A stretch of DNA of 5,231 bases from Pseudomonadota bacterium (GTDB taxonomy: Bacteria; Desulfobacterota; Syntrophia; Syntrophales; JADFWA01). Positions within the stretch are counted from its first letter, which is position 1; each line of letters begins with the position of its first letter. Shown here one piece after another: positions 1-5,201 of this stretch. Made by a program: the position numbers and the translations under genes. Location of the stretch: positions 1-5,231 of the forward strand of contig JAUWNZ010000106.1 of NCBI GenBank assembly GCA_030612385.1, read 5' to 3'. The notes under the pieces are model-generated. The model did not search any database and was not told the origin of the DNA. It worked only from the letters and a program-made list of their open reading frames with translations.

Positions 1-1100
1 TGCCTGACCTTATAACCTTTGAATTCGAGATATCTCATAATAACATCGGAAACCACAAAACGACGGTAACTCCCGATGTGTGGCGTCTCATGGACTGTCG
101 CGTCGCATGAATACATAAGAATTTCTTCAGGATTTATCGGGCTGAAGAATTCTTTTTGACTGGTTAGTGTGTTGTACAAACGCAGTGTTGATTTTTCTCT
201 GTCGGCAAAAAGCTCAGTGCTGAGATACCTCTCTCCGCTGTCGGGGAAGATCACCACGACGAGACCATCCTTCATCTCTTTTGCCTTCTCCATGGCCACA
301 TACATAGCGGCCCCGGAACTCATCCCCGACAGGAGCCCCTCTTCCCGGGCAAGCCTTCTGGCCATCTCAAAGGCATCCTCATCCAGGATATTCACCTTTT
401 CATCGAGACGGCTTCTATCAAAAATCTCCGGTCGATAGGACTCTTTCATGTTCTTCAATCCCTGTATCTTGTGGCGCAGATAAGGCTCAACCCCTACTAT
501 CTTTATGTCCGGGTTATACTCCTTGAGCCGTCTGGAAATCCCCATGGCGGTACCCGACGTTCCCAATGTTGCGACCACCATGGTCACTTTACCACCGGTC
601 TGCCGCCATATCTCCTCTGCTGTGCCATGATAATGAGCCGACACATTGTCTTCATTATTAAACTGATCCGTGCAGAAATATTTCCCGGGGTTCTCACGCA
701 CCAGATTATAGGCCACCTCTATCGCGCCATCTGTGCCAAGGTTGGCCGGAGTGATGTGCAATTCTGCGCCCATTGCCCTTAATATTCTTTTTCTCTCTTC
801 GCTGGCAGATTCCGGCATGGTCAGAAATAACCTGTACCCTTTGGCCGCGGCAACAAGAGCAAGGCCGATACCTGTATTCCCACTGGTAGCCTCTAAAATT
901 ATTTTATTCTTTGCAAGTTCTCCTCTCTCTTCAGCTCTTTCAATCATATTAAGGGCAATCCTGTCCTTTATGGACCCTCCGGGATTAGAGCTCTCCAGCT
1001 TGGCAAAAATCTTCACTCTCTTATTTGGATTTAATCTGCGAATCTCCACAATAGGAGTATTCCCTATCAAATCCAGGATATTTTTATAACTGTCCTGCAT
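1..1100 (-). CDS. Cysteine synthase fused to cysteinyl-tRNA synthetase N-terminal domain (partial, runs off window)
   Basis: The frame is open from an ATG at 1100 to the window edge (366 codons, no stop). Residues 1-298 are a full fold-type II PLP cysteine synthase, which makes L-cysteine from an activated serine plus sulfide. K45 in SNPGGSIKDR is the Schiff-base lysine, TSGNTG (72-77) is the substrate loop, GTSGTAMG (180-187) grips the PLP phosphate, and PDSGERYLS (286-294) supplies the serine facing the pyridine nitrogen. The loop HKIQGLKNMKE (210-220) looks CysM-like. After the linker ADREKST, residues 306-366 match the start of cysteinyl-tRNA synthetase: LYNTL (308-312), C332 at the zinc-ligand position, HIGS (341-344) for HIGH, and a DVIMRYLEFKGYKVR helix. 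No ATG/GTG and no Shine-Dalgarno sequence occurs at the junction, so this is one polypeptide. The rest of the synthetase, including KMSKS, lies outside. The gene has a good RBS and follows DUF1178 across an 79-nt gap containing a terminator. Fusion is seen directly; activity of the second domain is inferred. Confidence 0.9.
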   Translation of the reverse strand, partial: MQDSYKNILDLIGNTPIVEIRRLNPNKRVKIFAKLESSNPGGSIKDRIALNMIERAEERGELAKNKIILEATSGNTGIGLALVAAAKGYRLFLTMPESASEERKRILRAMGAELHITPANLGTDGAIEVAYNLVRENPGKYFCTDQFNNEDNVSAHYHGTAEEIWRQTGGKVTMVVATLGTSGTAMGISRRLKEYNPDIKIVGVEPYLRHKIQGLKNMKESYRPEIFDRSRLDEKVNILDEDAFEMARRLAREEGLLSGMSSGAAMYVAMEKAKEMKDGLVVVIFPDSGERYLSTELFADREKSTLRLYNTLTSQKEFFSPINPEEILMYSCDATVHETPHIGSYRRFVVSDVIMRYLEFKGYKVR

Positions 1101-1106
1101 AGAATC

Positions 1107-1112
1107 CCACCT
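1107..1112 (-). promoter_or_regulatory. Shine-Dalgarno for the cysteine synthase fusion gene
   Basis: AGGTGG on the minus strand lies 6 nt before the ATG at 1100 and fixes that start. The protein then begins just before the family-typical ILDLIGNTP segment, as expected for a complete N-terminus. The site is only 2 nt downstream of the U-tract of the terminator hairpin. Confidence 0.75.
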
Positions 1113-1114
1113 GC

Positions 1115-1142
1115 AAAAAAAGGGTCACACTACCGACCCTTT
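1115..1142 (-). terminator. Rho-independent terminator, possibly an attenuator
   Basis: On the minus strand AAAGGGTC (1142-1135), an 8-nt loop and GACCCTTT (1126-1119) form a perfect 8-bp stem. A run of seven T (1121-1115) follows, three of them in the stem. It would end transcription from DUF1178, which stops at 1180. It also lies wholly inside the leader of the next gene, with no room for a promoter between it and the start codon at 1100. That makes regulated read-through a real possibility. On the plus strand no T-run follows, so it is directional. Confidence 0.7.
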
Positions 1143-1179
1143 GATCTAACTCAGGTTGTTTAGGCTGAAGGCCGATAAT

Positions 1180-1596
1180 CTAACTGTCAAATTTCGGCAC
1201 AGGAATCTTTGTAAACTGAACCCCTTCTCTTTTCAGCGCTTCCTCTTCATCTCTGGTTGTTGTCCCCTTTATATTCCTCCTGTCCTCTTCCCCATTATGT
1301 ATCTTCAAGGCCGCTTCGGCAAACTTATCTCCCACGTCATCAAAGTTTTTATCGAGATATTTATGAAATAACTGGAGCGCCTTCATCGGAGAAAGATCTC
1401 TTAAGTCTCTTTCTCTCGACTCACCGGCATCTTTTCCCCTTATAGATACAGTTGGAAAAATCATCTCTATCTCAGAGCTCTCACATATGGGACAGGTAAT
1501 CAACTTCTGAGATCTCTGATCTTCAAAAGCCGTTCTGCATTTAAACCATCCTTCAAATTTGTGACCTTTTTCACATTTGAGATCGTAAACTATCAC
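1180..1596 (-). CDS. DUF1178 family zinc-ribbon protein
   Basis: This 138-residue protein matches the DUF1178 family (small cytoplasmic proteins of unknown function, common in proteobacteria) in length and layout. The N-terminus MIVYDLKCEKGHKFEGWF is typical, with an apparent metal site built from C8, H12, C35 and C38 (CEKGH...CPIC), a zinc-ribbon pattern that resembles FmdB-type proteins. The C-terminal half carries the family block NFDDVGDKFAEAALKIHNGE (84-103) and ends in a proline-rich tail. The start codon is GTG, with GGAGGAG 10 nt upstream (1607-1613), a slightly long spacing; no better in-frame start is visible. It precedes the cysteine synthase fusion gene on the same strand, separated by a terminator-like hairpin, so co-transcription is possible only by read-through. 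Biochemical role is unknown; family assignment is confident. Confidence 0.88.
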   Translation of the reverse strand: MIVYDLKCEKGHKFEGWFKCRTAFEDQRSQKLITCPICESSEIEMIFPTVSIRGKDAGESRERDLRDLSPMKALQLFHKYLDKNFDDVGDKFAEAALKIHNGEEDRRNIKGTTTRDEEEALKREGVQFTKIPVPKFDS

Positions 1597-1738
1597 TGTG
1601 CCACTACTCCTCCAATTAAATTAAAGTCCATCAAGCCCGCTGTGGAGATCGCATCCCCCATCTATTCTCAACACTTTCTTATTTCTTTACCATCACTTCC
1701 AAAGAAAAACAACAACTCTCCAAAACGCCAAAAAAATA

Positions 1739-1767
1739 TGGACATTGTATGGCAAATCAGATAGTAT
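1739..1767 (+). promoter_or_regulatory. Candidate sigma70 promoter for tRNA-Pro
   Basis: TGGACA (1739-1744, five of six to TTGACA) is followed by a 17-nt spacer and TAGTAT (1762-1767, four of six to TATAAT). Transcription would begin about 6-8 nt later, just ahead of the mature tRNA 5' end at 1780. Spacing and position fit a stand-alone tRNA transcription unit. Confidence 0.5.
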
Positions 1768-1779
1768 CCTAAAGTGGAT

Positions 1780-1856
1780 CGGGATGTGGCCCAGTCTGGT
1801 AGGGCACTGCGTTCGGGACGCAGGAGTCGTGAGTTCGAATCTCGCCATCCCGACCA
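1780..1856 (+). tRNA. tRNA-Pro (anticodon CGG)
   Basis: A complete cloverleaf of 77 nt can be folded by eye. The acceptor stem CGGGATG pairs with CATCCCG, the D stem is GCCC/GGGC, the anticodon stem CTGCG/CGCAG encloses loop TTCGGGA with anticodon CGG (reads CCG, proline), the variable region has 5 nt, and the T stem GTGAG/CTCGC (one G-U pair) encloses TTCGAAT. A73 is followed by an encoded CCA at 1854-1856. It is the only plus-strand gene and converges on pilC, leaving 4 nt before that gene's stop codon. A short T-run (1857-1861) follows the CCA and may help end transcription. The antisense strand is open for 79 codons, an artefact of the tRNA and its flanks. Confidence 0.97.
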
Positions 1857-1860
1857 TTTT

Positions 1861-3069
1861 TCAACCCACCACAGAGGCCATCTGGAAAATAGGCAGGTAC
1901 ATAGCAATTATTATTCCACCCACAACCACTCCTAAAAAAACCATCATAAACGGTTCAAGAAGCGCTGTCATTGCGCTGACCGCGGCATCCACTTCGTCAT
2001 CATAAAAATCCGCTATCTTCTCAAGCATTGTGTCAAGCGCTCCGGTAGCCTCGCCCACGCCGATCATCTGAACCACCATAGAAGGGAAGATGGCAGTTTC
2101 TTTCAAAGGTTCGGCTATTGTTTTGCCTTCACTAATACTTCTTCTCGTTTCCATCAAGGCGTTTTCCACCAGCCTGTTCCCAGCTGTTTTACTTACCACG
2201 TCCAGCCCCTCAAGAATTGGCACTCCACTGGTAATCATGGCGGAGAGTGTCCTTGTAAATTTTGCGACGGCAACCTTTCTAAGCAGCGGGCCAAAAACGG
2301 GAACTTTCAGCGCCATTGTATCTATATTAAGTCTTCCCTTCTCTGTTCGATAATATCTCCTGAAGGCGAACACAAAAACAATCAAGGCGCCAATCATATA
2401 TAAGATATAATTCCGCATAAATTCACTGGCATCAACAACGAATTGGGTCGGCGCCGGCAACGCGTGTCCCATGCTTGAAAATAGCTCCTGAAAAACAGGA
2501 ATGACTTTAACGAGGAGCAATACAACAACTCCAATAGAGACTACGAGGATGCTGGCGGGGTAGGTCATGGCCCCTTTGATCTTTCTCTTCAACACCATAG
2601 CTTTTTCCATATAGGAGGAAAGGCGGGCAAGCACCGTGTCAAGCATTCCCCCGGCTTCCCCTGCGGATACCAGATTTACAAAAAGGTCGTCAAATACTTT
2701 GGGGTGCTTCTTAAGGGCATCCGTAAGCGTTGATCCGCCTTCTATATCCTCTTTTAAGGACTTGATAACGCCGGCAAAAGTCTTATTCTGTTCCTGAGAA
2801 CCAAGTATATCCAGGCATTGAAGGAGAGGAAGACCCGCATCGATCATCGTAGAAAACTGACGGGCAAATACAACCACATCCTTTTCCTTTATCCTTGGTT
2901 GTAAAAAAGGAATATTTTCGAGCAGATCCTTAGGTTTTTTCTTTATGCTACCGGCTTTGAGGTTCTGTCGGCGAAGTTGTGCCCTGACAGCGGCTTCATC
3001 CTCAGCCTCTATTTCACCTTTCCTCGATTCTCCCTTCTTCGTATGCGCTTCCCATAAATATATTGGCAT
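1861..3069 (-). CDS. pilC: Type IV pilus assembly / type II secretion platform protein PilC (GspF family)
   Basis: PilC/GspF is the polytopic inner-membrane platform on which the assembly ATPase acts to extrude pilin subunits. The 402-residue protein has the usual family size and order: a cytoplasmic N-terminus (MPIYLWEA...), a first T2SSF domain (about 68-191, with FARQFSTMIDAGLPLLQCLDIL), a transmembrane helix near 173-192, a second near 222-237, a repeated T2SSF domain (about 270-394, with FTRTLSAMITSGVPILEGLDVV), and a C-terminal helix near 372-396. The repeat-end signatures GEAGGMLDT (137-145) and GEATGALDT (339-347) are clear. I chose the ATG at 3069 because GGAG (3077-3080) lies 7 nt upstream; a TTG two codons earlier would be too close to it. 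No pilB, pilT or pilin gene is visible, so pilus versus secretion use cannot be fixed, although the sequence looks most like PilC. Confidence 0.93.
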   Translation of the reverse strand: MPIYLWEAHTKKGESRKGEIEAEDEAAVRAQLRRQNLKAGSIKKKPKDLLENIPFLQPRIKEKDVVVFARQFSTMIDAGLPLLQCLDILGSQEQNKTFAGVIKSLKEDIEGGSTLTDALKKHPKVFDDLFVNLVSAGEAGGMLDTVLARLSSYMEKAMVLKRKIKGAMTYPASILVVSIGVVVLLLVKVIPVFQELFSSMGHALPAPTQFVVDASEFMRNYILYMIGALIVFVFAFRRYYRTEKGRLNIDTMALKVPVFGPLLRKVAVAKFTRTLSAMITSGVPILEGLDVVSKTAGNRLVENALMETRRSISEGKTIAEPLKETAIFPSMVVQMIGVGEATGALDTMLEKIADFYDDEVDAAVSAMTALLEPFMMVFLGVVVGGIIIAMYLPIFQMASVVG

Positions 3070-3076
3070 AATCAAT

Positions 3077-3082
3077 CTCCGG
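3077..3082 (-). promoter_or_regulatory. Shine-Dalgarno deciding the pilC start
   Basis: CCGGAG on the minus strand ends 7 nt before the ATG at 3069. For the in-frame TTG at 3075 the gap would be only 1 nt, so the ATG is preferred and two residues are dropped from the longest reading frame. Confidence 0.6.
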
Positions 3083-3133
3083 TCTTAGGGTTTCTAACTC
3101 CCGACTTTCAGGCTGTGGTTATATTGCTTTCTC

Positions 3134-3189
3134 GTAGGGGCGATTCTTGTGATCGCCCCGATTAGTGCGAATACAAGATTCGCCCCTAC
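3134..3189. repeat. REP-like palindromic element with two nested hairpins
   Basis: The outer arms are GTAGGGGCGATTCTTGT (3134-3150) and the complement of ACAAGATTCGCCCCTAC (3173-3189), matching at 16 of 17 positions. The element can also fold as two side-by-side hairpins: GGGGCGAT/ATCGCCCC (3137-3144 with 3152-3159) and GCGAAT/ATTCGC (3167-3172 with 3178-3183). GC-rich palindromes of this look are typical of dispersed REP/BIME or MITE-like intergenic repeats; copy number cannot be judged here. It lies between rlmB and pilC. Confidence 0.75.
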
Positions 3190-3216
3190 ATTGTATGGAA
3201 ATTCCTACACTGTCAA
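3190..3216 (-). promoter_or_regulatory. Candidate promoter for pilC
   Basis: On the minus strand TTGACA (3216-3211, perfect -35) is followed by a 15-nt spacer and TACAAT (3195-3190, five of six to TATAAT). The spacer is shorter than the ideal 17, which lowers confidence. Initiation would fall inside the adjacent palindromic element, placing hairpins in the 5' leader of pilC mRNA. Confidence 0.35.
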
Positions 3217-3227
3217 GTTACTTCCTA

Positions 3228-3986
3228 TTATAATACCGACGTGTCGGCATAGCGGAGCTTCTTGCGTGTGATCTCATGAAGTATGACACCCGCGGCGACA
3301 GATACATTAAGAGAATCAACCTTTCCCAGAATCGGTATTGAAACAAAAAAATCGCATCTTTTCCTCACAAGCGGTCTGATCCCTCTTCCTTCACTTCCCA
3401 TTACGAGACCGATATTACCATCACAATTAACAGAATATATGTCCTGGCCCTGTCCGGCATCGGCGCCGTATATCCAGAATCCCTTCTCTTTCAAGTAATC
3501 AATAGTTTTCGCTACATTTACTACCCTAACAACAGGAATATGGTAAACAGCCCCGGCCGATGCTTTTAAGACAGTCGATGTGATGGAGACCGCGCGATTT
3601 GCCGGTATAATAACGCCGTTTGCCCCATAACAATGCGCCGTCCTTATCAGAGAACCTAAATTCTGAGGATCTGTAATGCCATCGAGAACAAGAATCAGAC
3701 TCTCTTTAAATAACTTATGACGATTGTCAATAATTTCCTCAACACTGGAGTAGGTATATTCTTTACAGAGAGAAACGATACCCTGATGCGCTTTGCCACC
3801 GGCAAGCCTTTCTATATGCCTCATTTCTCTAAACTCTACATCTACCCTCTTTTGATCCGCAAGCTCCAGAATCTTCCGTATATTATTCGTTCTCCTCTTC
3901 CCCTTGGCCACGACTATCTTCGCTATCCCACTACTATTACTTTTGAGGGCCTCCATCACAGGATTTACACCATGGACAATTTGCAT
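3228..3986 (-). CDS. rlmB: 23S rRNA (guanosine-2'-O-)-methyltransferase RlmB (TrmH/SpoU family)
   Basis: RlmB methylates the ribose of a conserved guanosine (G2251 in E. coli numbering) in the peptidyl-transferase P-loop of 23S rRNA, using S-adenosylmethionine. The 252-residue protein matches the family length (about 243-250). Residues 3-77 form the SpoU substrate-binding domain (HGVNPVMEAL, GKAHQGIVSL). The trefoil-knot SPOUT domain follows with all three motifs: LDGITDPQNLGSLIRTA (101-117, N109 and R115), GLVMGSEGRGIRPLV (193-207, E199) and IPILGKVDSLNVSVAAG (217-233, S225 and N227). The ATG start lies 9 nt after the pyrF stop, with a modest GAAGAG site overlapping that stop, so the two are translationally linked. 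The closest alternative is a related TrmH paralogue such as TrmL or an unassigned SpoU enzyme; the N-terminal domain and the GRGIRPLV and GKVDSLNVS motifs favour RlmB. Confidence 0.92.
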   Translation of the reverse strand: MQIVHGVNPVMEALKSNSSGIAKIVVAKGKRRTNNIRKILELADQKRVDVEFREMRHIERLAGGKAHQGIVSLCKEYTYSSVEEIIDNRHKLFKESLILVLDGITDPQNLGSLIRTAHCYGANGVIIPANRAVSITSTVLKASAGAVYHIPVVRVVNVAKTIDYLKEKGFWIYGADAGQGQDIYSVNCDGNIGLVMGSEGRGIRPLVRKRCDFFVSIPILGKVDSLNVSVAAGVILHEITRKKLRYADTSVL

Positions 3987-3995
3987 AATCTCTCT

Positions 3996-4784
3996 TCAAC
4001 AACGTAACTCAAGACCCTCGGAAATCTCTCTGCTAATATTATCGGCCATTTCAACAGGATCCGCAGCCGTTATTATCGGTCTGCCGACTACGATAAAATC
4101 CGACCCCCTTCTTATGGCCTCTCTCGGGGTCAATGTTCTCTTCTGGTCATCCCCCGCCACCTTTATACCCATCATCTCCGTTCGCTCTTCGTAGTGGAGG
4201 GCCGGCCTGATACCGGGTGTTACTATTATAAAATCATCCCCACATAATTTCCTTATAGAAACCACGTCACGCGCAGATGCCACAACCCCCGAAACGCCGG
4301 CATCACTGGCAATTCTGGTCAAATTCAATACAATATCTTCCACCGCTCCGCTAAAGCCCAGCATCTGAAGATCATCATTATCAAGACTGGTTAAAACGGT
4401 TACGGCAAGGACAACGGGCATGGGAGCGCCGGTCTGTCTCGCCATTTTCTCAACCGACTGTACCGTGTCCTCCATCATCCTTTTCCCGCCCAGTGCATGG
4501 AGGTTAAACATGGAAACACCGAGTTTCACCGCTTCCCTGGCCGCCCCAATAACCGTATTGGGGATGTCATGAAACTTCAGGTCGAGAAAGACCTTCCCCC
4601 CCATTTTTTTTATCACTGACACAATATCAGGACCATAGTGACCAAAGGCCTCCTTGCCGACCTTAAACATCCCAACATGATCTTTAAGGAGTTCCACCCA
4701 CTCCAACGTCCTGTCTATATCCTCTCCAATATCAAGGGCAAATATCAGCCTTTCCTTTGCGTTTTTATTCAACCTTCCCCTCAC
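3996..4784 (-). CDS. pyrF: Orotidine 5'-phosphate decarboxylase
   Basis: This enzyme catalyses the last step of UMP synthesis, decarboxylating OMP without a cofactor. The 262-residue protein is a (beta/alpha)8 barrel of the bacterial PyrF type. FALD (15-18) opens the first strand, FKVGKE (40-45) carries a substrate-binding lysine, and [10 protein letters not shown] (68-77) holds the catalytic D68, K70 and D73. TPGIRP (189-194), DQKR (213-216) and VGRPI (233-237) form the phosphate-binding end. About 18 residues separate PGIRP from DQ, where E. coli has about 6, so the phosphate-gripper loop carries an insertion of roughly 12 residues (about 196-209). The start is uncertain: GTG at 4784 overlaps rpoZ by 20 nt and has no well-spaced Shine-Dalgarno; TTG at 4772 is an alternative giving 258 residues. 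The overlap with rpoZ and 9-nt gap to rlmB mark a compact operon. Confidence 0.95.
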   Translation of the reverse strand: MRGRLNKNAKERLIFALDIGEDIDRTLEWVELLKDHVGMFKVGKEAFGHYGPDIVSVIKKMGGKVFLDLKFHDIPNTVIGAAREAVKLGVSMFNLHALGGKRMMEDTVQSVEKMARQTGAPMPVVLAVTVLTSLDNDDLQMLGFSGAVEDIVLNLTRIASDAGVSGVVASARDVVSIRKLCGDDFIIVTPGIRPALHYEERTEMMGIKVAGDDQKRTLTPREAIRRGSDFIVVGRPIITAADPVEMADNISREISEGLELRC

Positions 4785-5037
4785 CTTCAGGAATGTTCAC
4801 ATCATCTTTCATCAACTTCACCCCTCTTTTCTGGACATCAAGAAAATCAGGTTCGGCGTAAGTAACCTTTCCGGCAGCTATCTCCCTAAGGGCAACCACT
4901 ATCTCCATGTTTGTAACATCATCAATAAGGGGCTTTGAGCCCTTGCACAACTGTTTCGCCCTTTGACTCGACAGCAACACAAGAGCAAATCTGTTTCCCC
5001 CTTTCTTCAAAGCATCTTCAATGGTAATTCTTGCCAT
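4765..5037 (-). CDS. rpoZ: DNA-directed RNA polymerase omega subunit
   Basis: Omega binds the beta' subunit, assists RNA polymerase assembly and, in proteobacteria, forms part of a ppGpp-binding site near the N-terminus. The 90-residue protein matches the E. coli length (91). The N-terminus [12 protein letters not shown], the helix [16 protein letters not shown] (15-30) and the block [12 protein letters not shown] (47-58) are family hallmarks; the C-terminal tail is acidic and variable, as usual. The ATG at 5037 has an excellent GGAGGT site 8 nt upstream. Its 3' end overlaps the annotated pyrF start by 20 nt, making it the first visible gene of an rpoZ-pyrF-rlmB unit. In many bacteria gmk lies just upstream; here about 190 nt of repeat-rich non-coding DNA fills the space to the window edge. 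Confidence 0.96.
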   Translation of the reverse strand: MARITIEDALKKGGNRFALVLLSSQRAKQLCKGSKPLIDDVTNMEIVVALREIAAGKVTYAEPDFLDVQKRGVKLMKDDVNIPEGEGKVE

Positions 5038-5045
5038 ATATCTCT

Positions 5046-5051
5046 ACCTCC
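5046..5051 (-). promoter_or_regulatory. Shine-Dalgarno of rpoZ
   Basis: GGAGGT on the minus strand, 8 nt before the ATG at 5037, is the strongest ribosome-binding site in the window and fits the high, constant expression expected of an RNA polymerase subunit. Confidence 0.8.
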
Positions 5052-5142
5052 AACAATCAAGTTTTGAGTTTCTCGTTTCGAATTTCGAGGAAATAGCCTA
5101 ACCCGGACAAGCCGGAACCGGAAGTCGGAAATCAGGCGGGTG

Positions 5143-5168
5143 GCATGGACAAACTCGTTTGTCCGTGC
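5143..5168. repeat. Inverted repeat (11-bp hairpin) upstream of rpoZ
   Basis: GCATGGACAAA and TTTGTCCGTGC flank a CTCG loop; 10 of 11 pairs are Watson-Crick and one is a G-T/A-C position that is a wobble pair in one strand's RNA. No T-run follows on either strand, so a simple terminator is unlikely. It lies 106 nt from the rpoZ start, in a block with several other short palindromes. Confidence 0.6.
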
Positions 5169-5184
5169 GTAATTATTCAGGCTG

Positions 5185-5201
5185 AAAGCTCAAAGCTTTT
5201 T
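5185..5201 (+). repeat. Small perfect hairpin AAAGCT-CAA-AGCTTT with T-tail
   Basis: A 6-bp perfect stem with a 3-nt loop is followed by two further T on the plus strand (five T in a row, counting those in the stem). It is AT-rich and weak; it might be a remnant terminator for a plus-strand gene, but no such gene lies in the window. Confidence 0.3.

Noticed and set aside
169..1089. Plus-strand frames at 169-438, 471-782 and 733-1089
   Set aside because: They lie opposite the cysteine synthase fusion, whose conserved motifs prove the minus-strand frame; the plus-strand products match no family I recognise.
1101..1182. T-box riboswitch upstream of the fusion gene
   Set aside because: The leader is under 80 nt before the terminator and lacks the TGGNACC core and the stem I features.
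1162..1190. TTGACA at 1185-1190 (minus strand) as a promoter for the fusion gene
   Set aside because: It overlaps the last codons of DUF1178 and the hexamer 17 nt downstream (CAGCCT) does not resemble a -10 box.
1780..1856. tRNA-Pro as an integrase attachment site
   Set aside because: No duplicate of the tRNA 3' end and no integrase or mobile gene occurs in the window.
1668..1907. Minus-strand 79-residue frame containing RDSNSRLLRPERSALPDWATSR
   Set aside because: It is the antisense of tRNA-Pro plus flanks; this peptide pattern is a well-known artefact of reading a tRNA backwards.
3227..3232. Perfect TATAAT on the minus strand at the end of rlmB
   Set aside because: The sequence 17 nt upstream (CCGCTA) is unlike a -35 box; the match arises from the AT-rich stop-codon region.
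3283..4194. Plus-strand frames at 3283-3498, 3717-4007 and 3904-4194
   Set aside because: They are shadows opposite rlmB and pyrF, whose motifs are unambiguous on the minus strand.
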